A stretch of DNA of 64,000 nt from Hemileia vastatrix (Eukaryota; Basidiomycota; Pucciniomycetes; Pucciniales; Zaghouaniaceae). The notes beneath the pieces are model-generated. The model was not told the origin of the DNA, ran no database searches, and worked only from the letters and a program-made list of their open reading frames with translations. The stretch lies in NCBI GenBank assembly GCA_030280995.1, contig JASXTE010000008.1, forward strand, positions 7,295,212 to 7,359,211, given 5' to 3'. Positions 33,601 to 45,581 of this stretch are shown piece by piece; within the stretch, counting starts at the first letter, position 1, and the number at the start of each line of letters is the position of its first letter. The position numbers and the translations under genes were made by a program.

Positions 33601-34520
33601 CTCATTGACAGGCCTAATCTACTGCGCTACCTTCTTATACTTTGCCGCTCCACCTTCAACTTGAGGGATCTTCAGGAATTCTTCATCACCAGACCTGGAA
33701 CAAAAACCAAGGGTTTCCCCATTGCTCACATGTGTGGCAAAGGTAATGTTTTTGAAAGGTGTAGAAGAAACCCTAGCGGTGCAAAATTGGGAGGACTTAC
33801 TTTTACACCTTAATTTCACCACTCCAAAAATTTTCCGCAATTCCACATCTTCATCCTCGCTTCCAACTTCCAAATCTTCAAATCTTGATTCATCTTCTGA
33901 ATCACATCTTCTAAAATTGTGCAGTTAATCCTCATTCTGGAGGCCCAAAGATTGATCTTGATGATCTTCTTTCTTCATAATTTTCTGCAGTTTAACCTCA
34001 TGCTGGAGGCCCAAAAATCAATCTTGATGATCTTCACAAAAATATTTTGCATCTTCTTTCTTCATTATCTTCAGATTTTTTTCTTGATTTTCATGAATTA
34101 TTTTGAAATTTTTATCTTCTTTTCTTGAGTTTTCTTCTTACCTACAAAAATAACCAGGGGTTTCCCCAATGCTCACAGGTGTGGCCCAGGTAATGTTTTT
34201 GAAAGGTGTAGAGGAAACCCTAGCGGTGCACAATTGGGAGGACTTACTTTTAGACCCCAATCTCACCGCCCCAAAGCTTTTCCGCATATCTTTCAATAAA
34301 GATATATAACCAATCTTCTTCTTTGAACTTGAATTAAAAATAATTAAGAATCTTGAGAGAGAACAGAGACTTGATAATAAACTTGATGAATACTTGCAGA
34401 GAAGAGAAACATTAAAAAGAGAATGTTGAAAATCCACTTGGTATATCTCCAGGGGAGCTGACCTACTACAACCTGGGATTTCCTCATCTTGGCAAGAGGT
34501 TGTAGCACTAGGGTTATCAG
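33601..34520 (-). pseudogene. family-2 protease-RT linker with duplicated intron-like blocks
   Basis: Joins protease to RT. It contains two copies of a roughly 110-bp block that opens GTAAGTCCTCCCAAT and closes TTTTTGTAG or TTTTTGTTCCAG. Between them lie 22-residue-type repeats (FLGLQHEVKLQ, REDHQDQ). If translated, the blocks read SSTPFKNITxATxVSxGET; if spliced, they are introns. Frames are broken in C. Confidence 0.6.
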
Positions 34521-34526
34521 CTCTTA

Positions 34527-35075
34527 TTACTCTAAAAAAGACAGACTCTCAATAGAGCCTGAGACGCACTCCAAAAAACCAGAGGCAGCACCCACTTCCT
34601 TCCTTCTCCTGCAGCAGTCCATGCACTGGCACATTGAAGATGAACCAGGCCTAGTCTCCCAACCATCCTCTGCAGGGGATGACAACCTCATGTGAAGCCT
34701 CCTTTCTTCTTCACCAGTCAACTCCAAACTGATTCCCAAATCAAATTGATAACCAATTCTTGCCTGAAAATCCATCAAGAATGGCCCACCCAAAACTGCT
34801 TTTACATTACCTTTAGCAATGTAAAAATGAAACTTCCCTGAGGCTCCTCCAACATCTAACTTCACAAACTCTGAAATTCCAACCAATTCAGTGACATGGC
34901 CACCAATCCCTCTCAAATTCCCATCAATACCAGTTTTGATGGTGAGGCCCATATGAGTTGCCTCAAACAAAGAAATCAAGTTTATCTGAGAACCTGAATC
35001 CACCAATGCCCTTGCCTCTCTTCCATTCAGAGTGACATTGACATATCCCAGAGGAGCAGAAAAAAGAGTTTCCAA
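34527..35075 (-). CDS. family-2 protease domain of copy C
   Basis: About 180 residues: GYVNVTLNGREARALVDSGS is an aspartic protease with DSG active site, followed by ISLFEATHMGL, a GNVKAVLGGPFLMDFQARIG strand pair and a Cys-rich tail (MCQCMDCCRRRK). It is offset by one frame from the upstream gag, whereas copy D keeps one frame, so C probably lost a base near 35065. Confidence 0.75.
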   Translation of the reverse strand: METLFSAPLGYVNVTLNGREARALVDSGSQINLISLFEATHMGLTIKTGIDGNLRGIGGHVTELVGISEFVKLDVGGASGKFHFYIAKGNVKAVLGGPFLMDFQARIGYQFDLGISLELTGEEERRLHMRLSSPAEDGWETRPGSSSMCQCMDCCRRRKEVGAASGFLECVSGSIESLSFLE

Positions 35076-36902
35076 CCCTCACCAAACTTTCAGCAGAATC
35101 ACAGATGTATTCCACCTCCCCAGAAGACACCCTTCTTCTGGTCAACAACTTTTTCTGCCTATCATCCAACCCTAGACTGATAGTATACAATTCCCCATAA
35201 TATAGTGAAAACTGACCCTGATTCATCATTTCCAGGACAGAGTCCATAACATTAACTTGACCAGACACTACTGGCCTCTCAAAGTGAGCTCTTTGCTTCA
35301 CCATCTTCATCCTAGAAGCTTCTTGAGGACCAGCACCACCAACAGGTTTACCATTAACAGGAACCAAACCAGATCCCTCACCAGAACCTCTGACTCCAAC
35401 AGGCTTTGGTAATGAAGCCAAAGGGACATCCGCCTCAGAGTCAGAATCCACCTCCATTGGCATTGGATCACCATTCATATCCAATGCGCCAAAACTAGGG
35501 GGGCCCATATCAGCCATACCCTTCTGCATCTTGTACAGCTTCTCTTTGCTGTACCTCATCCTAGCTGCACTCAGCTTAGGATCCCCCTTTGAAGCATTTG
35601 GCTTTGGATGGGCCTGAGAACTGCTCTTAGGCCTTCCCACCTTTCCTGCTTCCACATCATAAACACCAGCCAAGCATTCACCACCTGACTTTCCACCACA
35701 AGAATACAACTCCAAACCACCAAAGGAAGTAGAAAACGAGACCTTATTGACCTCCTTCCCCTTTCCCTTGACGTCCTCATCTACCTTAACAGAAGACTTC
35801 CCCTGATCAGGAATCTCCTCAAACCTTGGCCTCCTTTGATTGAGACCACCCCTTCTCCTGACCAAATCAACAGGAGCCTGCCCCTCACTGGGCTTCACAA
35901 AAGAACCGTCAGGGAACTTAAAAACCCTGCCATCAAACTCCACTTTTCATTCAGACACATCTCTGTTCAGTGCCCAACAATCATTGGACCTGTGCCCCCT
36001 CCTACTGCAATAAGAGCAAACCCAAGGATCACTCCTACCAGCCCTTCTTTCAAAATCTATAGACTGAGAAGGTGCCTTATTAACCCTCTTGGCCTCCTGA
36101 ACAAAAATGTGCATCTGCTTTGTAAGATCAGCCAACTGCTCCACTATTGGGTCCCTATCCTGTTTGGGAACCTGCACCAAATTTTTCTCCTCCTTCTTCT
36201 CCCTAACTTCCTCTTCAGCCAAAGCCTCACTTACTTTGCTGACATACTTGGCACACCCCTCCTGATAGGTGTCCACAGCCAATAACTTCAAATGGGCCTC
36301 AACAGCCTCCTTCACCTTATCCAAGGCAGGCAACTTCTGATCCCCATTAGAAAGAGTTTTCATCAATTCCTTTCTTGACAACTCCTTCAAAACATCCATC
36401 CTGACATCTCTAGCCAGGGCAGACCAAAAAACATCCTTGGCAGCATTTTCATGTGCCAGCTCCTCCCCTTCCACCAAATATTCCACCACAGGATCAAACT
36501 GTAGCAGAAACTTCCTGTAACTATGTAAGTTACCAACACCACCATAAGATTTCCATTCACTGACAACCTTGTTCAGATCCACCATAGTGAATCTGACACC
36601 CCATCTATCCACCATCTCCCTACACAGCAATTTCCAATCCCTCTTCTTGTATCCAGACATGGCCACAATCTCCTTCTCCACTGACCTATCACCAATGAAG
36701 AAGATAATCTGCTTCACCATGTCCAGGTAGGAAGCACCATCCACTCCAGCAGCAGTTTCATACTTCTCTAGTAACCACTTGACATCCTCCCCATTAAACT
36801 TGGTACCATCCCAAGTTTTAATTCTCACACACTCCCTAACCATCACAGAAGGAGGACCATCCCCCCCACTGACAGTCACCACAGGAATAGAGGAACCAGA
36901 AG
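35060..36902 (-). pseudogene. gag: family-2 Gag of copy C
   Basis: Start chosen at MASGSS (36900-36902), which copies D and E share. The capsid-like region has IKTWDGTKFNGEDVKWLLEK and VWRFTMVDLNKVVSEWKSY-like helices, then a CCHC knuckle (WVCSYCSRRGHRSNDCW). An in-frame TGA at 35944 sits where D reads Gly (SEGKVEFDG). The remainder (FKFPDGSFVKPSEGQAPVDL and on) is a long disordered, charged region leading into protease. Confidence 0.85.
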
Positions 36903-36976
36903 CCATTCCTCCAGACCAAAACACCAAAAAGAGCCAACCAAAGAAAACCGAGATTCCAAAGAACTAGCAAGTTCTA

Positions 36977-36993
36977 CCCCACGTTGGGCGCCA
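36977..36993 (-). promoter_or_regulatory. family-2 primer-binding site (tRNA-Lys-like) of copy C
   Basis: The minus strand reads TGGCGCCCAACGTGGGG, 4 nt inside the 5' LTR. It matches the complement of the 3' end of a lysine tRNA as I recall it. D (48287-48303) and E (61438-61454) have the same site, D with one change. Confidence 0.75.
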
Positions 36994-36997
36994 GAAA

Positions 36998-38082
36998 TGT
37001 AGACAATCCTATAGTACTAGCTATAGGCCTTGACCAAGGGAGTTGGAGAAAAACCAGAGAGAAAATCCCCTGTCCCTTTAGAAAAATAGAGTGAGATTTA
37101 CTTGCTAAAGTAAGTTGGTTCCTGTTTTGCTAAAGCCCCTTTTGAACACACTTGACTGCTTGATGAGCCAAGCAAGGAGGCCCCAGATAGACTACCAGAC
37201 CAAAGAACTGAAATATAGAACAAAGTCCACACCAGAGACAGCAAAGATACTTGATGTAGGCTGAAAATCCACACCAGAGACAGAAATAATACTTGCTATA
37301 GCTTGAAAGACTATAGCAGAGAAAATAGTTGCCAATGTTAAGTTAAATGAAGAACTGACTTGCAACAAACACAGCCAATTGTGGCCAGAAAACAGTGAAA
37401 ACTTAGTGAGGAACAATGAGATCACCTCCGGATGGTTGTATGATGATTAAGGTTGCCCCAAACTGTCTTATTCACTATGTACACACAGACCACTAACTAA
37501 GAGCCCATGTGCACCCACCAATCTGGCGCCTGTACCTGCCAAATTGCATAAAAAACCCTCCTGGAGCGCTCCCCAACCTCCTAAAACAGAGGCAGGCAGG
37601 CTGCCCGATGTCGGAGATGCCGCCTGAGGCGGCCCGGCCTCCCTGAAGCCAGAAAACCAATAAAAACCACTAATCTACTTAGAAAAATTAGCTACAACTA
37701 CTAAAACCTTTAAAACACGGAATTTCACTATAACAACATTGAGACATGAAATATAGAGAAAAATTAGCTCTATCAAATGGTACTAAGCACTTAACCCCTT
37801 AGACTTAAGGTTAGCATGTAAAACACAAAAACAAAATTAAACAGCAATCTTTTATAAATGAAAAATGAGGAAATGACCCCTTAAAACTCAGAATATGAAA
37901 AATGTCTACAAGACATAAAATATAGAGAAAAACCAGGGCTATCCAATGAGAGTACCCGCAGACCCAATATCCACGGAATAAAACCAGAAAAATACCCAAT
38001 TCTTTAACAGATGTCAATTAAGAAATGCACAAACCGCGCCAAATCACACAACAAAGGCCCCTGCCAATGTTGGAAGACCACA
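36998..38082 (-). repeat. family-2 5' LTR of copy C
   Basis: TGTAGACAATCC to GGAAGACCACA, about 97% like 16374-17465 by eye. Confidence 0.9.
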
Positions 38083-38595
38083 ATGGGAAAAAAGCAGGCA
38101 GTATGTGGCCAGTACACAGAAGCCATTTCTGGCGTAAAAAACACCAAATTTGAAAAGTGTTATTTTTATGCATTTAAATAGCCAAATCAATAGTCCTCAA
38201 TGAGCTCAATTGATCTGTCAAAGCGCATTTTTGATATTCTCAATTTCATAGCGCATATAGTCAACTTTTAAGTGAAATAAAGCACATTTCTTGTTTTTTG
38301 CGTAAAACAATGAATATAAAAGCTTTAAGTGTACTTAAAAATTATGTAGCCTCATACTTAAGGTTCTTAATATTACCCCAACATATTCCAACTTGATATT
38401 AAGTACTTAATACCTATAAAAGGTGGATATATGCGTGTATATAAGGTGTTATAATGGCATTTTTTGTGTATTTATCATAATTTTACTTATGTATATTATT
38501 TGTGTACTCTTATTTATTGTTCCCATGTATAGTTCATGTGTTTAACATAACTTAAAAGCACTTTTTACTCAGTCCTGGATATATACAGGCTGACA
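38083..38595 (-). repeat. family-1 5' LTR of copy B, second part
   Basis: Continues 16373 after removal of copy C and matches 8255-8763, ending ATACAGGCTGACA. The terminal palindrome has one mismatch here. Confidence 0.88.
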
Positions 38596-38984
38596 TTTAA
38601 TGCCAGTAATTGAGCTGATAGATTTATTGTTCATCATAATTATTCATTTTCAATTCCTTAGTGGCAGTCATGTTATTAATTTTTGCAGACATTGTTCCTG
38701 AAAATTTAAATAAACAAAATTTAAATCATTTTCATTTCAAAAAATTTATTTTTATTTATTTTCTTAATTTTAAAAAAAATAAAAAAAATAAAAAAATATA
38801 AACTAAATAAAATCTGAAAAAAAAACTTTAATTTTTATATATAAAATAATAAGCCTAAATATTATCTAGTGGACTCAATTATTTTCAAAAAAAAAAATAA
38901 TAACACATATTAATGACAAAACTAAATTAATAATTCATCAAAAATAAATGATATGTTAAAATTAATTTTTTTTTAATAAACCCA

Positions 38985-39390
38985 TAGTCATTTATATTTC
39001 AAAATAATTGTATGATTATAAAATATTGGACAAAATCAATTAACAATATTTATATCAAAAATTTTATTTAAATAGTATGACAATAAATAAATATGTCAAA
39101 AATAAAAAATCCAATATACACACATATTACTTCTATTTCAACATAATTGTATGATTATTTATAATATTGGACATAATATTGTCAACAATATTTACATTGG
39201 AAATATAATTATTTATTATGACTATAAATTAATATGTCAAATTAAAATTTTCAATATACACACAATATATTTTCATTTACAAAATAATTGTATGATTAAT
39301 TATAATATTGGACAAAATGTCAACAATATTTATATTGAAAATTTATTTATTTTATTATGACAATAAATTAATATGTCAAAAATAAAACTC
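38985..39390. repeat. AT-rich minisatellite, about 130-bp unit, three copies
   Basis: Units start near 38990, 39126 and 39258. Each contains AATAATTGTATGATTA or the close variant ACATAATTGTATGATT, then ATATTGGACA, ACAATATTTA and AATATGTCAAA. Confidence 0.75.
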
Positions 39391-39764
39391 ATCTAGGACT
39401 AAGAGTGTTGCTCTATCATGGTCAACTAGGAAAAAAAATATTTAGGAAGACCAACTTACACTCAGTGATTCAGCAATTAAGCCACAATCACTGTTATTGC
39501 CATAAAATATTTAAAATAGATTTGTTAAGTGCAAAGGCAAACTTAATATAGTGATCAACAATTACTCTAAAATGTATAGAATTTTGAAATATATAACTTG
39601 TTATGTAAGAACCCCAGTTCAATTCACAGTCGCAACACAAGTTGATTTTGTGTGCGAGGGTGGTCCGTGCATTAATTGTTTGTCCAATTGTCAAGAAATC
39701 GATGTTGTCATTCGGAAAGGGTCCCCAAATGTCAGCCGGTCGTCTAGAAAAAGGAGAAAAAGAG

Positions 39765-39794
39765 GAGAAGAAGAAGAAGAAGAAGAAGAAGAAG
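39765..39794 (+). repeat. GAA microsatellite
   Basis: About ten GAA units, which create a misleading poly-Glu ORF. Confidence 0.9.
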
Positions 39795-40987
39795 GAAAAG
39801 AGGAAAAGAAATGAAAAAAAAACTATAACAAAAAAAATAAATAGACAAAACTTGGACTGGGGAGTCAACAAAACTTATAACAAGTTATTTATGGGATGAT
39901 ACATGGCAAGTTTTTTTATTCTCTCTGCTTAAGTAACAAATGCTAATATTAAATGATCTTAAAGCAACCCTTATATGCATAATATATACAAGATTCCAAA
40001 GGCAAGAAAGCGCCATAAATAAAACTATTATAATTATAACATTTGTAATTAATAATAAAATTAATAATAAAAATAAAGTAAGTAATAAGTGGTGAGGCTA
40101 CAGGGGATTATGCAAGGCCTTTTTATAGGCAATGGGTCCTCTGAAGCGCCACTACATTTGTAAATACAAGAGCCATAATAATATGAAACAAGAATATAAA
40201 AGAATAAGTGAAACATAACAATTTAGAGAGAAATATGAAACAAATAATTAAAACCCCAAATAAGAACCAAATTTTCCTACAGCTAATTCCCAAATCAGTA
40301 AGTAAAAATAGTGAGTAACTAAACAAGCCTGAGACATAGGTACTATGAGAAAAAATAATTCAAAAAAGATGGTACAGTATGCTTTAAGGGTTTTTAAGTG
40401 AAACAAGTAAAAATATTTTGACGCAACAAAATATGTAATCAATTTTAATTTAGTATAAAGAAATTAATTAATTGTTCCAACTATGTAATTAAATAATTAA
40501 TTTATATGAAACAAGTAATTAATTTATTTTTAAATTAGGTTGAGAATTTTAATACTATTTTATAAAATAAGTATTATAATTTATTTAATTTTTTATTGAC
40601 ACAATCAAGGGTCCAAAAAACAGCGGCCATAATTATGGATAATAGTATTTGAAAAAGTATATTTTAATAATTAAATTTAATTAATAAAAGTAATTATAAT
40701 ATAAGATAAACACTAGAATATAATTATCTTATAAGTTTTTAATTAATTAATTTATAATTATTAAATAAACAATGCGCCCTTTGTTATGGAATATAATTAA
40801 ATGCTTTTAAATTATCTTATAATAAAATTAAAATAATGTTTACTTGATTTATATAAATAAAATATTAATATAAATTTATTATGTAATATAATATTAATGT
40901 TAAATGCATACTCTGCAATTATTATGTCTTTATTTAATTCCAATAAATTGTATGGTTATTTACTGGGCTCCTGGGACAGCCTGGCTG

Positions 40988-41480
40988 ACAAAGATCATCT
41001 GGTCAGATGAATCTTAGTTTTCATCTTTTATTCTGGCTTGGTGCAGAAAAGAAGAAAAATATATTGATCAATGTCTTCAACTTACTTTCAAGAGTGGACA
41101 AACATCAACAATGGTTTGGGGTGCATTTTTCAACAAAACAAAACTTCCCCTTATCTTTCTACATCCTAAACAGAGAAAATATGCTGATTTCATCAATAAT
41201 GTATACCAGAGTACTCTTGTTCCTATTCTTAAGAAAAAAGACCCCCAACCTATCCTAACATTAATCAAAGACAACAACCCTCTTCACAAAGCCCTTGCAT
41301 CTCAAAAAATTCTGAGAAGAACACAAAATTAATTAAATAGTCTGGCCAACTCAATCTCCAGACCTTAATCCTATTGAGAATGTATGGAAGGCTCTAAAAT
41401 GTGATATGCAAGATAAATACCAAACTAAAAATGTAAAAAAAATGCAACAAGAATTAAAACAAGCTTGGGAGGACTACCCA
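40988..41480 (+). pseudogene. Tc1/mariner DDE transposase fragment
   Basis: Across frame changes: KIIWSDES (first Asp, 41006-41008), TMVWGAFF, LIKDNNPLHKA (second Asp), then WPTQSPDLNPIENVWKALK with the catalytic Glu near 41377. This is the DDE_3 block order. The N-terminal helix-turn-helix region is absent because the TIR abuts the first catalytic block. Confidence 0.85.
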
Positions 41481-43203
41481 ATAACTCAATTTACTTAACT
41501 CAATGTCTTCAAGGATGAAAATTGTCATTGATAACCATGGAGGGTCAACTTGTTGGTAGCTTACAGGAGTGGAGGAGAGGGGGGGGACTTATTTTCTTTT
41601 TGAAATTTATTTATTTTTCATTTTTTATTTTTAAAATTTCCTTTTGGGGAGGCATTCTATAATGTCTAGGCTATCTAATGGTATGTATTTCATCTGGCTA
41701 AAAAAATATTTCTAGTAGCTGAAAAATTTGCTTTTTGGTATTCAAATTTTTTTTGTTATAATAGTGTTTTTGTCAGCCTAGATATCCCCAGGACTGAGTA
41801 ATTCTTATATTTAAATTACAAAAACCTTAATGGCCTTAAGCTTATAAGTTAAATATATAGTTATTATATTTATATATATGGTTATTATACATATGTATAT
41901 GTTTATTATACTATTATATGGACTTATATAAGTATAAATAGCTTATCTGTAGGCCCATAATACTTATTAAGGTTCTAGTTTGGTCATAATATGCTTACCT
42001 TAAGTGATATTAAGTAATTAGATACATACATATGAATATATGTATGTATAAACTCCATATTGAGTGAAATATGCATATATAGGACTATATGCAGGTTTAA
42101 CCCTGTGAATAGCCTATATGCGTGGTTATCCTGCTTATTTAAGGTCATATGCAACTATTAAATGGATTCACCATCCCTAAACATGCATATATCCAGTTTG
42201 GATAACTTAATCTGCTTCCTTCAATGGGTTATCACGGATTTATGAGTTAGGAAATGATTAATGGGTCAATGTGGGGGTTTGGGAATGTTACTGGGAGCTT
42301 GGACACTTATTTTGTTTCTTTTATACATTTTGTGGTTCATATTGTTCTCTTTAGATGAGTTATTTTAACTTTTTCCTTTATGGTACACACTTTTATCTGT
42401 TTCTTCTAATTATGGTATAGTTGTATGATATCATTAATTGAGATGGAGGGCCCAAACTGGAGGTCTGGGTGATGAAAATGCTTTAAGTGGACACCATGGG
42501 GAGACAATGAGCCCTCCCAGTGCTGTAACTTCTGGGGATGGAAGTGGAATCATGTGGACTGAAGGTCTGTGCACTCCTGTGGATTTTGGTATAATTAAAA
42601 GGGGATTTGGCTGGTTATTGAACATCAATTACTTACTACACATTAAAAAATTAATTACAACCAACTATTACTCCATAGAAATATATTTTAAAAGCCCTTA
42701 TAAATTGATTTTATCTTTATACTAGCTAACTTATATTTTATTAGTCTATTTTCCACCACTAACATACACCAATCCAAATATTGTGAGTTGAAAATTGAGT
42801 ATAACAGTGTTATCAGTCATTCCCTGAGGTTTAAAACATAAATCAAATCTTATTAAGTAGTCTGAGAATTATTATTTACTATTAAATCATACTTATTTAC
42901 TAGCATAAACTGACAATTTTTGTATTTATATATGATTATATTAATTAGAAACATTCTTTTGAACCAGAATACAAAACAATAAGTTTTTTTTAGCAATATT
43001 GAGTGAGTGACATCAAAAAATGACTATTCACAGACTTTTGGTAGGGCAGTGTAAAGTCCCTAGCAATAAGTCCTCAACACTTTTCAAACATTTGGCTGAG
43101 CCCACCATGATCACTCAAATGACATTAAATAATTTTTTTTTCAATATGGTTTATTCATATAGTTCTTGGTTTGTAAAATAACATATCATCAAAAACATAT
43201 AAT

Positions 43204-44690
43204 AGGGGGTGCAAGTTGTGGAAAATACACACTTATCTAAGTGCTGATTTTGGGCACACATTAGCCTCAACACTGGTGTATTTCAAAAGTGAAATAAGTC
43301 AATTATTTCACTCAAATATGCACTTTCTCAACAAAAAGTGCTGATTTCAACATAAAAACAATTTAACTGATATTTAAGCATCATCCCATTCATACACAGC
43401 ACTCTGCAGCATAACACTTTAGAAATCAAAACATTGTAAAACATTTTTATTTTCATATCATATAAGAGTCATGATTTTCTCATTCTCAAATTATGATAAA
43501 TTATATCAAGCAATGAATTTCATAGCTCTTGATCTTCTCTTGGACTCTGATTCTGATGTTGAAGAAGATTTTGTTGTTTTTACAAAAATGGCAAGGAAAT
43601 GTTACCTTCTTCCAAGAAAGCCCCAAGACTTCATACCCTTAATTACATCATCCAAACACTCCTAAAATTATCTGAACCCAGTTTTTGATATCTATTCTGG
43701 ATCTCTCAGGAATGTTTCCTTAAATTTCTTGAGCTTATATGGGATCACCCCATGTTTCACAATTATTTTCAGAAAAACAATATGATCCTTCAATTCAATT
43801 CACTTTCAAACTATGCTTTTTGGGCTCCAATGGTAATGGAGCTACTTTGAAAAATTTGAAACATGTCTTCTCTTTAGGGTTTGGGTCAATTAATAGCTAT
43901 ACACAACAATGCATCACTGCTATCATCTCCATAATATTCCATCTTCACACATGGCCAGCAAAAGAAGAGTGACTTGAAACCAGCTCAAGATGGAAAAGAT
44001 TACTTTGACAAAAAAAGAAGTGTCATTTTTTTATTTCATTCATTATTTTTGATACTAACACAAACTAATATATCTTCTCTATAGATATTCATTTTCTGTT
44101 CAGCTTATATGTGACATTAACACAAAATTCCATATAATTCTTTTCTGGATATCCTGGATCATGTCATGATTCCTATGTCTTCCAAGGAATAAAAAATTAA
44201 AAAGAACCTGAATATGTGAATGGAAAGTATATACTTCCTACATTTTGGGGAGCAGCTTCAGAAGACAACCAAAATTATAACTTCAAGAAGAATTTTTCAA
44301 ATTCAAGAGACTGTATTAATCACTCTATTGGAATCTTGAAAGTTCATTTTGCTAGTTTATGGTGTGGTGTGATAGCTCTTTGTAAGAGTAAAAAGGAGTA
44401 TCTAGTTGATACAGTGTTCTATGGCTTATTTATTGAGTTATATGTTTTCTTCTGGTCTAATAGGGAGTCTTTAGGCTTAAAATTGACAAAGAAATATCTC
44501 TCAATGGATTCAGTAAGCTTGGTTGGTCTTCAAATGTTAATGAAAATCTTTGTTTTACCAAATTATGGCAAGAAATGGGGTGTTTTGAGGGGTTTTGGGT
44601 ATAAATATACTTCTGTGGAAGTCAATAGAGATCCTGTGATGTCAAGGATAATAAAGGGAAATAGGGAAAATTCTCTGGAAAAATTATGAA
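43204..44690 (+). mobile_element. second Harbinger-like remnant
   Basis: Starts AGGGGGTGCAAGTTGTGG after TAAT. Its first 270 bp follow the inverted right end of 4004-7737 with many substitutions. The transposase follows in the same relative place. The right end was not found. Confidence 0.75.
43471..44395 (+). pseudogene. HARBI1-type transposase, multiply frameshifted
   Basis: N-terminus NYDKLYQAMNFIALDLLLDS, then LGSNGNGATLKNLKHVFSLG, FGSINSYTQQCITAI and LHTWPAKEE. The VDGT block is lost between 43975 and 44215. The C-terminal part has CINHSIGILKVHFASL, matching the HARBI1 region around its catalytic Glu (ExxFGxLKxRF), here with His or Asn in place of the usual acid. The tail to 44689 is open but unrecognised. 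Confidence 0.72.
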
Positions 44691-45581
44691 ATTGAAATTT
44701 TTAAATTAGGCTATATTTTATTTTTAATGACTTTTTTTTTGTTATACAGCTAGTATAGCTGAAAATTTGGTGGTTTTGAAGGTTTTTTATGTAAATTATG
44801 AACTTATTAAAGGATCTAGAAGTGTAAAATGGACTCAAATATAGAGTATTTTTACTCACTTAATTTTTAGTAAGGGTTGAATATTTTAATTTTAATTTAT
44901 TTAAGGAGAAATAGTGGGGAAAATGGTGTTTTTGGGGCTAACATGCACCTGTAGCAGTCAATATGAGGTCAAATGATTGGAAAAATGACTCAAAGTATCA
45001 GCCAGGCTGTACCAGGGGTCCAGTAATTGCTGTGCTAATTTATTGGACCTGAAATAGGGTATAGAATTATGCATATTAAATATATAAAGTAATATTGTAT
45101 TGAATAAAAATTATATATCAAACTTATGATAATAGGGGGTATCAAAGTTAGAAATCTTCCATTTCAAAATACCTCTTTTTTATGCCAATGAGATATGGCT
45201 GATTTGGTACTTAGGGCTATAAACATGGGGTCAAATATGTCCTAATTTTGTACAATTTTTTTTAACCACAATTCAGCCCATAAGTGCCCACATCTTCCCA
45301 ATCAGCTGTGCATCACCTTCCTTCCATACTCACTCATATACTCCATGTCACAACTCTTATCCCCCAGTTCATTTCTAAATCAAATTTTTCTCTTTCACAC
45401 CACAGTAAGTTTATTACAATTTATTCTGCTTTTTAGAAAATTTCCCTGCTCAAATTTATATACTCACAACTTCTTATCTTTATACAAAGCATAAAAAATA
45501 TCTAGAATCTTTGTTAGCTTCTCCTTTTATTCAACAAAATTCTCTTTTTTCACTGATTTCTTTGTTTAGTGTTAATTTATC

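Larger units (their letters stand above)
16374..38082 (-). mobile_element. Ty3/gypsy family-2 copy C, full length, interrupted by F
   Basis: LTRs at 16374-17465 and 36998-38082. Gag, protease, RT/RNase H and integrase are on the minus strand, and two accessory genes lie on the plus strand between pol and the 3' LTR. It is inserted in the B LTR: the left flank ends ACGG and the right flank starts ATGG before GAAAAAAGCAGG, an imperfect 4-bp duplication. Without chromovirus F it is about 13.1 kb, long for gypsy elements because of the roughly 4.2-kb accessory region. Confidence 0.88.
3526..38595 (-). mobile_element. Ty3/gypsy family-1 copy B, full length but interrupted
   Basis: Both LTRs are present (3526-8763 and 15383-38595, each split by a younger insertion), flanking a 6.6-kb internal region (8764-15382) coding on the minus strand: N-terminal ORF, gag, zinc knuckle, protease, RT, RNase H, integrase, chromodomain. 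The 5-bp flanks (GAAAT on the left, TTTAA on the right) do not match, so no target duplication is visible. A deletion or recombination with copy A is likely. Removing the insertions leaves about 9.6 kb. Confidence 0.85.
38596..40962. other. AT-rich unassigned DNA
   Basis: No defensible ORF. It contains a minisatellite (38985-39390), a GAA microsatellite (about 39765-39794) and long AT-only runs to 40960. The GTTCAATTC at 39617 resembles a tRNA B box, but no folded tRNA is evident. Confidence 0.5.
40963..45023. mobile_element. Tc1/mariner-like remnant with TIRs and TA duplication
   Basis: The left end CTGGGCTCCTGGGACAGCCT and the inverted right end CTGGACCCCTGGTACAGCCT continue alike for 28 bp, with about four mismatches. 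TA flanks both (40961-40962, 45024-45025). A Tc1-type transposase fragment starts immediately inside the left end. The element has been enlarged by a Harbinger remnant (from 43204). 41500-43200 holds no ORF I can name. Confidence 0.7.

Noticed and set aside
3521..38600. Target-site duplication for copy B
   Set aside because: GAAAT on the left and TTTAA on the right do not match, so the ends were probably altered after insertion.
39540..39700. tRNA or tRNA-derived SINE
   Set aside because: Only a B-box-like GTTCAATTC is seen; A box and cloverleaf could not be formed by eye.
39551..39899. ORFs ending in poly-Glu/Lys
   Set aside because: Created by the GAA microsatellite; no conserved domain and no homologous copy in the window.
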